Positions 1 through 5,083 of a DNA stretch of 5,083 bases are shown in pieces. The number at the start of each line of letters is the position of its first letter. Position 1 is the stretch's first letter. The DNA is from Candidatus Krumholzibacteriia bacterium. Lineage in GTDB: Bacteria; Krumholzibacteriota; Krumholzibacteriia; Krumholzibacteriales; Krumholzibacteriaceae. The notes under the pieces are model-generated. The model was not told where the DNA came from, made no database searches, and saw only the letters and a list, made by a program, of their open reading frames with translations. Made by a program: the position numbers and the translations under genes. The stretch is from NCBI GenBank assembly GCA_028696635.1, contig JAQVGR010000016.1:7039-12121 (forward strand), in the 5' to 3' direction.

Positions 1-9
1 CGTATCGAT

Positions 10-16
10 GGGGGGG
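10..16 (+). promoter_or_regulatory. Purine-rich ribosome binding site for the first gene
   Basis: A run of seven G followed by A sits 7 nt before the ATG at 24, a workable Shine-Dalgarno position. The reading frame is open to the left edge of the window, so the start was chosen from this site and from the signal peptide that begins at this ATG. Two other frames stop right here: TAG at 20-22, and TGA at 25-27, which would make an ATGA overlap. An upstream gene may therefore end at this point. Confidence 0.45.
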
Positions 17-23
17 ATGTAGG

Positions 24-1976
24 ATGAGGCGCGTCTGCACGGCTTGGATCCTGCTCGCGCTCGCGATGCTCGGCGCGCAGGCGGTCGCGCGTGCCTCGAT
101 CGCCGTCGACGAGGAGGAAGTCGTCTTCCGTCTCGAGGCGCCGGGCGCCGGGCAGGTCTCCCTCGTCGGCGACTTCAACGGCTGGAACCCGACGCTGGAC
201 CGGATGACCGGCCGCAGGGGACCGTGGGAGATCCGGCTCTTCCTCGTCCCGGGAAGATACCGGTATCAATTCGTCGTCGACGGCGAGCGGATCGCCGATC
301 CGGACAATCCGCACTGCGATCCCGACGGGACGAGCTACTTCATATTCACCGAGACCGACGGCGAGTACGCGATCGTCTTCGAGCGGCCGCTCGAAGGCGC
401 AGCCGCGGCGGACGAGACCTGGCGGCTGCGCGCGCGCGGCGCCGCCGTCGCCGATAGCGCCGCGGGGCTGTTCGCCGGCGCGGCCGGGCTGGAGGGGGAG
501 GCCGGGGCGGGGGTGGGCGGATCGATCCTCGTCGGATTCGAGTACGAGAGCGGCGGGGGCGGCGCGGACGGGCCGCGGGCGTACCTGCTCCGCGCCCGGG
601 GGGGCTGGGAATCGGAGCGCGGCTCGATCGAGGCGTTCCACCGCGACGGCCGGCTCGATTTCGGCGATCCCCTGTCGCTGTTCGGCACGGTCGGCCCGTT
701 CCGGTATCCCCTCGGACTGTTCGCGCGGGGGGCGCAGGCCGCGCTCTCGGGGCCGTTCGGCATCGCCGGCAGGGCGTTCTACGCGAACCGTATCGAGGGG
801 TACCGGTCGGGGCTCGAGTGGGCGCAGTACGGTGACTCCCTTCCCGGTCTGCCGAGCACGGCGGGCCTTCGCGAGGACGCCGACATCGCCGGTCTCTCCC
901 TGGCGGTCGACGCGGGGATCGTCGATCTCGAGTATCTGCTGCGCTCAGATCGGGGACCGGATCTTCTGTACTGGGAGGAGATCGGCGATCCCGGCCTGTG
1001 CGGATACCGCGAGCTGCGCGCGCAGGGCGGCGTCCTGCGCATCGGCCCCCTGCGCGGCGTCACGCTGACCGGGGAGCTCCTGCGGGGACGGACCGAGTGG
1101 CACGAGTACCTGCACTGGAACCTGGCCGCCGGTCGGGACCCGGTGGATGTCGCGGTCTACGAGTGGGAGGACGGCTATCGCGCCGCCGCGGGGGTTCGCT
1201 TCGAGCGCGGGAGCGCCGCCGTCTCGTTCGACTGGGGGCGGACAACAGTCTCTGGTGCGCCGGAGCTTCGCGAGGGGCGCCCCGAGGGTATTCAGGATAT
1301 CCTCGAAGCCCGTTTCGAGGGGACGGCCGGCGCCGTGCGCGGGACCGCCCGTATCAGGCGCGAGTCGTTCGAGGGCGCCGGGAACACCGGACGGGTCTTC
1401 TGGCTCGTCCGCCGCAACTTCTGGCTCGATGGGGATCGGATCACGACCGGCATGCTCCCCTTCCTCGACGCGCCGGTCGTCTGGGAGGCCGAGCTGCGGT
1501 TTGAGCGGGAACGGCCCGATACGATGCCTGGTCCGTACCGGCTGGACGGGTACATCGCCGGGCTGGTCCGGTTCGAGCCCTCGAGCGACGGGGCGGCGGT
1601 CTACGAGCTCACCGCGGGGCAGGGGATCGCCGTGCACCGGCTCCTCTCCCTGCATGCCGACCTGCGGTACGTGGCCTACCAGGACTGCGGATTCACGGGG
1701 GACGGCGGGTTCATCGACGCCTGGTTCGGGATGCGCGCGCCGCTTTCCGCCGGCGGCTGGCTCGCCCTCGGCGTCGGCGTGCCGCCGCACCGGTTCGACC
1801 GCTGGCTCTTCGAGTTCGCCGGCGACGGCAGGGAGGCGTATCTGCTCGATTCGGGAGTCCTGGGGCGGGTCGACCATCCGCTCGAGGAGGATCTGCTCCT
1901 GCCGGGGCTCGAGGAGGCGGAGAAGAGCCTCTCCGAGGAGTGGTCGATACGCTTTGAAGCGGGGCTCGCGTTCTGA
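24..1976 (+). CDS. Outer-membrane beta-barrel protein with N-terminal CBM48/AMPK-beta-like glycogen-binding domain
   Basis: This is a 650-residue exported protein. Residues 1-24 form a signal peptide: Arg2-Arg3, a hydrophobic core at about 7-22, and an A-R-A cleavage site before Ser25. Residues 33-108 match the CBM48/AMPK-beta fold, with VSLVGDFNGW at 45-54, Trp68, the turn VPGRYRYQFVVDG (75-87) and DPDNP (92-96). The first ligand Trp is kept (Trp54), but the Lys position is Gln82 and the second Trp position is Arg89, so sugar binding is uncertain. Residues about 115-165 are an Ala/Gly-rich linker. From about 165 to 650 the chain alternates polar and nonpolar residues, is rich in Gly and aromatics, and ends in FEAGLAF, the terminal-aromatic signature of BamA-inserted barrels. 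The module is probably periplasmic. It lies 18 nt before a lipoprotein gene with the same domain. The barrel's family and cargo are not recognised. Confidence 0.85.
   Translation: MRRVCTAWILLALAMLGAQAVARASIAVDEEEVVFRLEAPGAGQVSLVGDFNGWNPTLDRMTGRRGPWEIRLFLVPGRYRYQFVVDGERIADPDNPHCDPDGTSYFIFTETDGEYAIVFERPLEGAAAADETWRLRARGAAVADSAAGLFAGAAGLEGEAGAGVGGSILVGFEYESGGGGADGPRAYLLRARGGWESERGSIEAFHRDGRLDFGDPLSLFGTVGPFRYPLGLFARGAQAALSGPFGIAGRAFYANRIEGYRSGLEWAQYGDSLPGLPSTAGLREDADIAGLSLAVDAGIVDLEYLLRSDRGPDLLYWEEIGDPGLCGYRELRAQGGVLRIGPLRGVTLTGELLRGRTEWHEYLHWNLAAGRDPVDVAVYEWEDGYRAAAGVRFERGSAAVSFDWGRTTVSGAPELREGRPEGIQDILEARFEGTAGAVRGTARIRRESFEGAGNTGRVFWLVRRNFWLDGDRITTGMLPFLDAPVVWEAELRFERERPDTMPGPYRLDGYIAGLVRFEPSSDGAAVYELTAGQGIAVHRLLSLHADLRYVAYQDCGFTGDGGFIDAWFGMRAPLSAGGWLALGVGVPPHRFDRWLFEFAGDGREAYLLDSGVLGRVDHPLEEDLLLPGLEEAEKSLSEEWSIRFEAGLAF
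486..517 (+). other. G-quadruplex-capable G-tract cluster inside the first gene
   Basis: Five G-tracts of three or more lie at 486-488, 494-498, 504-507, 509-513 and 515-517. The loops between them are 5, 5, 1 and 1 nt. This meets the usual G3+N1-7 quadruplex pattern on the coding strand, and so in the mRNA. It encodes the Gly/Ala/Glu linker between the CBM48 module and the barrel. It may simply be a by-product of Gly-rich coding at high GC. Confidence 0.4.
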
Positions 1977-1978
1977 TA

Positions 1979-1986
1979 GGATGGAG
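1979..1986 (+). promoter_or_regulatory. Ribosome binding site for the second gene
   Basis: GGATGGAG lies just after the stop of the first gene and 8 nt before the ATG at 1995. It supports that start and indicates translation from a shared transcript. The ATG inside this motif (1981) opens a frame that stops after five codons. Confidence 0.5.
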
Positions 1987-1994
1987 TCGATCCG

Positions 1995-2387
1995 ATGAAG
2001 AAGTCGCTCGGCAGAACGATCCGGATGGCGGTCCCGCTCGTTGCGCTGGCGCTGGCAGCATGCGCCGCGCTCGACGGGGCCGTCGAATCCCCCGCGATCG
2101 ACGGCGGGACGGTCGTGTTCCGGTACTTCAGCTCGTCGGCCCGGACCGTCCAGGTGGCGGGGGATTGGAATAACTGGTCGGCGGGGGACGCCGGGACCGG
2201 AGAGGTCCTCGTCGGTCTGATGGAGAAGGGGGAGGACGGCCTCTGGACGATCGCCGTCGATCTGCCGCCGGGGCGCCACCGGTACTGGTTTGTCGTGAAC
2301 GAGACGGGGCGTGTCCTCGATCCCGTCAATCCGAGAGTCACCGAAGATCCATGGGGAGGGAAGGCAAGTCTCTGCATCGTGCCGTGA
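1995..2387 (+). CDS. Small lipoprotein with a divergent CBM48/AMPK-beta-like domain
   Basis: This is a 130-residue protein. A lipoprotein signal has a basic start (MKK, Arg7, Arg10), a hydrophobic stretch and a canonical lipobox LAAC with the acylated Cys at 23. After a short tether, residues 38-129 form a single CBM48/AMPK-beta-type beta-sandwich: VQVAGDWNNW (52-61), GLWTIAVDLPPGRHRYWFVV (82-101) and DPVNP (109-113). The first ligand Trp is present (Trp61). Trp98 replaces the usual Lys, Arg106 sits near the second Trp position, and Ala124 replaces the Asn, so the standard glucan-binding surface looks altered. Asp24 is absent (Ala24), so the classic inner-membrane retention signal does not apply and outer-membrane anchoring is plausible. 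It sits 18 nt after the barrel gene and 2 nt before its paralogue. It carries no catalytic domain, and a debranching-enzyme role is excluded by its size. Confidence 0.85.
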   Translation: MKKSLGRTIRMAVPLVALALAACAALDGAVESPAIDGGTVVFRYFSSSARTVQVAGDWNNWSAGDAGTGEVLVGLMEKGEDGLWTIAVDLPPGRHRYWFVVNETGRVLDPVNPRVTEDPWGGKASLCIVP

Positions 2388-2389
2388 TC

Positions 2390-2782
2390 ATGAAACGATT
2401 CGAACGTATCTGCCCGATATTCTCCGTGCTGGCGATCGTCGCCGCGCTCTCCTGCTGCGGGACCATGGGCGGGCCGGCGGGGAGCGTCGAGCCGACCTCG
2501 GGACCGCAGGTCACCGCCGAGGGAGTGCGATTCTCGCTCTTCTCGACGAAGGTGAAATCGGCCTGCGTCGCGGGCAGCTTCAACAACTGGTCGATGACAG
2601 CCGATCCCCTCCATGACCGCGAGGGGACCGGGATGTGGTCGGTCACGATCCCGCTCCCTCCGGGTCGGTACGAGTACAAATTCGTCATCGACGGCGAGGA
2701 GTGGATCCCGGACCCGGCCAACCCCACCACGGCAGACGACGGATTCGGCGGTTCGAACTCGGTTATAACGGTCGGGGAATGA
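2390..2782 (+). CDS. Small lipoprotein with a well-conserved CBM48/AMPK-beta-like glycogen-binding domain
   Basis: This is a 130-residue protein. The start at 2390 is preferred over an in-frame ATG at 2351 because it begins a normal signal peptide (MKR, hydrophobic 10-21) and avoids a 37-nt overlap with the preceding gene. The lipobox is imperfect (ALSC, then a second Cys; Cys22 or Cys23 could be acylated). Residues 45-128 are a CBM48/AMPK-beta module: VAGSFNNWS (60-68), MWSVTIPLPPGRYEYKFVIDG (82-102), EEW (103-105), DPANP (108-112) and GGSNSVITV (120-128). Trp67, Lys97, Trp105 and Asn123 match the ligand-contacting residues of AMPK beta, so alpha-glucan or oligosaccharide binding is credible. 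There is no Shine-Dalgarno within 15 nt. The ATG follows the upstream stop by 2 nt, which suggests translational coupling. No enzyme lies nearby. Confidence 0.85.
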   Translation: MKRFERICPIFSVLAIVAALSCCGTMGGPAGSVEPTSGPQVTAEGVRFSLFSTKVKSACVAGSFNNWSMTADPLHDREGTGMWSVTIPLPPGRYEYKFVIDGEEWIPDPANPTTADDGFGGSNSVITVGE

Positions 2783-2825
2783 GGGGATCGTCCTCCGGGA
2801 TGGCGGTCTTTCACCTTTGCATTGA

Positions 2826-2854
2826 TTGCATTATGCTCCCTGCTGTGCTAATTT
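2826..2854 (+). promoter_or_regulatory. Weak candidate sigma70-type promoter (extended -10)
   Basis: TTGCAT (2826-2831) is followed after 17 nt by TAATTT (2849-2854), preceded by TG one base upstream, as in an extended -10. Each hexamer matches only about half of its consensus. Transcription would start near 2861, at the inverted repeat, and give a leader of about 270 nt to the next gene. Confidence 0.25.
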
Positions 2855-2861
2855 GAATCAG

Positions 2862-2891
2862 CGGCCGGCATGCAGGATGAAAGACCGGCCG
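2862..2891. repeat. 7-bp inverted repeat in the intergenic region
   Basis: CGGCCGG at 2862-2868 pairs with CCGGCCG at 2885-2891 across a 16-nt loop. No T-tract follows, so it is not a standard intrinsic terminator. In GC-rich DNA such a repeat can occur by chance. Confidence 0.35.
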
Positions 2892-2987
2892 GAAGGGGGC
2901 ATGCGAGATTTTCGCTCCGCGATGCGGCGCGGCGTTCACTGCGGGGACGCGCGGGCGACTGCTGTGGCGTAATCTATTTATTAACAA

Positions 2988-2993
2988 TATAAT
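2988..2993 (+). promoter_or_regulatory. Candidate -10 element in the AT-rich island
   Basis: A perfect TATAAT lies in a roughly 38-nt AT-rich island. The expected -35 position (about 2965-2970, TGGCGT) is poor, so activator or alternative-sigma dependence would be needed. Transcription would start near 3000, just before the inverted repeat at 3008, and give a leader of about 130 nt to the Ig-repeat gene. Confidence 0.35.
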
Positions 2994-3007
2994 AATCTAC
3001 TTATCTC

Positions 3008-3027
3008 AACCGGATTGTAATCCGGTT
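3008..3027. repeat. Perfect inverted repeat with 9-bp arms and GT centre
   Basis: AACCGGATT (3008-3016) and AATCCGGTT (3019-3027) are exact reverse complements separated by GT. As DNA it has the form of an operator for a dimeric regulator. As RNA it can form an 8-bp hairpin with a four-base loop. It lies about 8 nt after the start point predicted from the TATAAT at 2988, which fits either repression at the promoter or a 5' stabilising hairpin. Confidence 0.55.
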
Positions 3028-3070
3028 CGATGATCGGGGAAGATCGCCGAGCAGGATACCGGGATCGGAG

Positions 3071-3092
3071 GCCTGCCGGCCGAAGCCGGGGC
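3071..3092 (+). other. GC-rich bulged hairpin in the leader of the Ig-repeat gene
   Basis: CCGGC (3076-3080) pairs with GCCGG (3085-3089) around a CGAA loop. GCC (3071-3073) extends the stem with GGC (3090-3092) past a 2-nt TG bulge. It lies about 40 nt before the ATG at 3131 and could influence translation. CCTGC at 3072-3076 could pair instead with GCAGG at 3051-3055, but no known riboswitch is recognised. Confidence 0.3.
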
Positions 3093-3130
3093 GGGGTCGT
3101 GGAACGGCATTTGCTCGCTCTTAAAAGGAC

Positions 3131-5083
3131 ATGTCGGGTTTCTCTCATACGTCGACCGGCCGCGGGGACGGCGCGCGAAGGGGTTCCGGAAGGGGAAGGG
3201 GCCTTGCGGCCGTTCTCTGCTCGATCGCCGTGCTCCTCGCCGCGGCGCCGGCGGCCGCCGGGCCCGGGAGCGGCACAGCGGCGATCGCTCCTCCCGCCGA
3301 TGTCCCCGCCGGGAGTATCGGGACCTGGATAATCACATACACCGCCGCCGAGCCGTTCTCGGGGGGCATGATCAGGGTCGTCATACCGAACCCGTGGACG
3401 GCCCCCCAGATCGTCTCCGGCACCGCCGCGGGGTACGTGACCGCTTCGAGCGAAGGAACGCTCGAGGCCGTCCCCGTGACGATAAACGGCAGAAACATCA
3501 ACGTGCACATAGATACCCTCTCGACCGATCAGACCGTGACCGTCGTCTACGGCGACGACGGTCTCTCCCCGGACGCGCGGGCGCAGGCCCCGGTAGACCT
3601 CGGCACGTACGCCTTTACGACATCGTCCGACCCTCTGGACGGATCGCCCGACCCGATCGGCTCCTCCCCGTCTCTCGAGGTCGTGCCGGCTGAGATATCG
3701 AAGCTTCTCTTCACTACCGCGGAGCGCACGGCCAGCGCGGACGGCGAGAGCGCCGTGATGCGGATACAGTCCCGCGACGAGTTCGATCATCCGTCCCCGG
3801 TCGCCTCCGATCAGGTCGTGACCCTTTCGAGCGCCTCCGGCACGGGGACCTTTTCCCGCCTGCCGGCCGGGGGCTGGATCTCGACCGCGACGGTGACGAT
3901 CGCGGCGGGGACAGACACGGTCTCGTTCTACTACCGCGATACGACTCCCGGGACGTACCAGATCGCCGCCTCGGCCGACGGGCAGACATGGACCGACGCC
4001 CTGCAGCAGGTATTCGTCGAGGCGGGCGATCCGGAGAAGCTCGCTGTCACGCCGGCCGACACCACCGTCACCGCCGGCGACTACGCGCGGTTCCTCGTCA
4101 GGGTGACCGATATCGTCGGGAACCAGGTCGCCGTGCCCGTCGCCCAGACCGTCTCGCTCATCGGCAGCGGGTCGTTCTTCGACCCGGGCGATCACGGGAC
4201 GCCGGTAACGCAGGCGACGATAGAGGCGGGGAGCAGCTCGGTCGAAGTCGACTACCGCAACGTAGCAAAGAACCTCTTCCCCGGATACACGCTCTACTTC
4301 TACGACGGCGACGGGATCTCCCCGTCCCTGGGGATCGCCCCCGTGACGATCTACGTCGACAATGCCGCCGCCGACCTCGCCGCCTCGACGGTCGCCGCCT
4401 CGCCGCCGAGCGCGACCGCCGACGGAGTCGCCTCTATCGGGATCACCGTCACGGTGACCGACCAGTTCGGCAACGGAGTCGACGGGGAGACGGTCCTCAT
4501 CGGCGCGACCGGGGCGGACAACGATTTCACCCAGCCGGCCGGCCAGACGAACGCGACCGGCGTCGCGACCGGATCGATCAGGTCGACGAAGGCCGAGCAG
4601 AAGATCGTCAGCGCCACTATCGGGGCCGGTCTGATCACCGACACGGAGACGGTGACGTTCACCGCGGGTCCCGCAGACCTCGCCGCGACGACGATAGAGA
4701 GCGACCGCGACACGGTCACGGCGGACGGCGTCGACGAAGCGACGGTGGCGGTGACGGTGCTCGACGCATATGACAATCCGGTCTCCGGCGCGACGGTCGT
4801 GCTGACGGCCACCGGGACGGGAACCTCGATCACGCAGCCGTCGAGCGTGACGGGGGCGGACGGGATCGCCGTGGGAACGGTCCGCTCGACGACGGCCCAG
4901 CTCAAGACGATCGGGGCGCTGGTGAACACCCAGACAATCGCCGCGACGGAGGCGGTGCTCTTCGTTCCCGGTGGATTCGATCCGCTCGAGTCCGGAATTG
5001 CGGGGGACAAGTCGACGGCGACGGCGGACGGGATCGACGCGGTGACGGTGACGGTGACGGTCAGGGACGCGCAGAGCAACCCC
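3131..5083 (+). CDS. Large secreted Ig-like/Big-repeat surface protein, 3' end outside window
   Basis: The frame runs 651 codons from ATG to the window edge without a stop. An in-frame TAA at 3122-3124 fixes the ATG at 3131 as the first start. AAGGA at 3125-3129 is only 1 nt from it, so initiation may be weak. Residues 1-43 look like a signal peptide with an unusually long Arg/Gly-rich n-region (RRGSGRGRG at 16-24), a core at 25-39 and a likely cut after AAA (41-43). Residues 57-186 are an unrecognised beta-rich domain. Residues 187-297 and 301-411 are Ig-like. From 415 the chain is a Big-1/invasin-type array with a 101-residue period. Known proteins with such arrays are adhesins, surface-layer components or long extracellular stalks. 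No anchor, sorting signal or dockerin is visible because the C-terminus is missing. It is probably transcribed separately from the CBM48 genes. Confidence 0.85.
   Translation, partial: MSGFSHTSTGRGDGARRGSGRGRGLAAVLCSIAVLLAAAPAAAGPGSGTAAIAPPADVPAGSIGTWIITYTAAEPFSGGMIRVVIPNPWTAPQIVSGTAAGYVTASSEGTLEAVPVTINGRNINVHIDTLSTDQTVTVVYGDDGLSPDARAQAPVDLGTYAFTTSSDPLDGSPDPIGSSPSLEVVPAEISKLLFTTAERTASADGESAVMRIQSRDEFDHPSPVASDQVVTLSSASGTGTFSRLPAGGWISTATVTIAAGTDTVSFYYRDTTPGTYQIAASADGQTWTDALQQVFVEAGDPEKLAVTPADTTVTAGDYARFLVRVTDIVGNQVAVPVAQTVSLIGSGSFFDPGDHGTPVTQATIEAGSSSVEVDYRNVAKNLFPGYTLYFYDGDGISPSLGIAPVTIYVDNAAADLAASTVAASPPSATADGVASIGITVTVTDQFGNGVDGETVLIGATGADNDFTQPAGQTNATGVATGSIRSTKAEQKIVSATIGAGLITDTETVTFTAGPADLAATTIESDRDTVTADGVDEATVAVTVLDAYDNPVSGATVVLTATGTGTSITQPSSVTGADGIAVGTVRSTTAQLKTIGALVNTQTIAATEAVLFVPGGFDPLESGIAGDKSTATADGIDAVTVTVTVRDAQSNP
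4373..5083 (+). repeat. Tandem Big-1/invasin-like repeats with exact 303-nt period (2 full, 1 partial)
   Basis: Units run at 4373-4675, 4676-4978 and 4979-5083 (cut by the window edge). Equivalent positions recur exactly 101 residues apart: DLAA at 415 and 516 with DPLE at 617; ADG at 430, 531 and 632; the asparagine of FGN, YDN and QSN at 448, 549 and 650; TNATGVATG at 473 and TGADGIAVG at 574. The units are diverged rather than identical. The third ends in a (GTGACG)3 run at 5042-5059 coding for alternating Val-Thr. Confidence 0.8.

Larger units (their letters stand above)
2783..3130. other. 348-nt intergenic region with AT-rich island and inverted repeats
   Basis: No convincing gene is seen here. 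The stretch contains a weak promoter-like pair near 2826-2854, an inverted repeat at 2862-2891 and an AT-rich island at about 2970-3007 in otherwise GC-rich DNA. Past the island come a near-palindrome at 3008-3027 and a bulged hairpin at 3071-3092. No hairpin is followed by a T-run, so no intrinsic terminator for the CBM48 genes is visible. No known riboswitch core was recognised. The region probably carries the promoter and leader of the Ig-repeat gene. Confidence 0.7.

Noticed and set aside
945..2279. Long open frame on the minus strand (444 codons) opposite the first two genes
   Set aside because: Its product is rich in Arg, Pro and Gly without a recognisable domain and spans two well-supported + strand genes. 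GC-rich codon usage readily opens the antisense frames.
2351..2389. Upstream in-frame ATG for the third CBM48 gene
   Set aside because: It would add 13 charged residues before a normal lipoprotein signal and overlap the preceding gene by 37 nt.
2862..2900. Intrinsic terminator after the CBM48 genes
   Set aside because: The stem is only 7 bp with a 16-nt loop and is followed by purines, not a T-run.
3008..3030. tRNA-like anticodon arm (CCGGA-TTGTAA-TCCGG followed by GGTTCGA)
   Set aside because: The loop would have 6 rather than 7 bases. No acceptor stem, D arm or T arm can be built from the AT-rich flanks.
3030..3332. Small + strand frame (100 codons) starting in the leader
   Set aside because: It overlaps the signal-peptide region of the Ig-repeat gene out of frame and is Arg/Pro-rich with no recognisable features.
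2981..4195. Long open frame on the minus strand (404 codons) opposite the intergenic region and the Ig-repeat gene
   Set aside because: It has low-complexity Arg/Gly composition and no motif. The + strand frame has a signal peptide and Ig-like repeats.
3988..4773. Open frame on the + strand (261 codons) within the Ig-repeat gene
   Set aside because: It is an Arg/Asp-rich shadow of the repeat region in another frame, with no domain.
4351..5079. Minus-strand frame (242 codons) rich in Val, Ser, Thr and Ala
   Set aside because: The Val/Thr look arises from reading the repetitive GTGACG-type codons in reverse complement. It mirrors the Big-repeat array and has no signal of its own.
4373..5083. 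CRISPR or DNA-level satellite repeats
   Set aside because: The 303-nt period is in frame, the units are diverged, and they encode Ig-like domains. There are no short identical repeats with spacers.

Overview
The window is GC-rich and almost fully coding on the + strand. It suggests a Gram-negative, probably uncultured bacterium. The proteins carry Sec signal peptides, lipoprotein-type signals and one apparent outer-membrane beta-barrel ending in phenylalanine. The style (exported CBM48-like proteins, large Ig-repeat surface proteins, high GC) recalls deep FCB-superphylum lineages such as Krumholzibacteriota or Eisenbacteria. That placement is an impression, as the window holds no phylogenetic marker.

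Region 1 (24-2782) is a compact run of three genes separated by 18 and 2 nt. All three encode exported proteins with one CBM48/AMPK-beta-type glycogen-binding fold. The first is a 650-residue protein with this module at the N-terminus and a probable outer-membrane barrel after it. The second and third are 130-residue predicted lipoproteins that are little more than a signal peptide plus the module. Only the third keeps the whole set of carbohydrate-contacting residues known from AMPK beta (two Trp, Lys, Asn); the other two keep only the first Trp. No glycan-active enzyme or transporter lies in the window. The most economical reading is an envelope-associated set of paralogous binding modules, with ligand unknown.

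Region 2 (2783-3130) is a 348-nt gap without a convincing gene. It holds an AT-rich island (about 2970-3007) with a perfect TATAAT, a 9-bp-arm inverted repeat just downstream, a second weaker promoter-like pair near 2826-2854, and two GC-rich hairpins. It separates the CBM48 genes from the next gene and probably carries that gene's promoter and leader.

Region 3 (3131-5083, running off the window) is the first 651 codons of a large secreted protein. It has a signal peptide, an unrecognised beta-rich N-terminal domain, two Ig-like domains, and then a Big/invasin-like array with an exact 101-residue (303-nt) period. The long frames on the opposite strand and in the other + frames are by-products of GC-rich codon usage.
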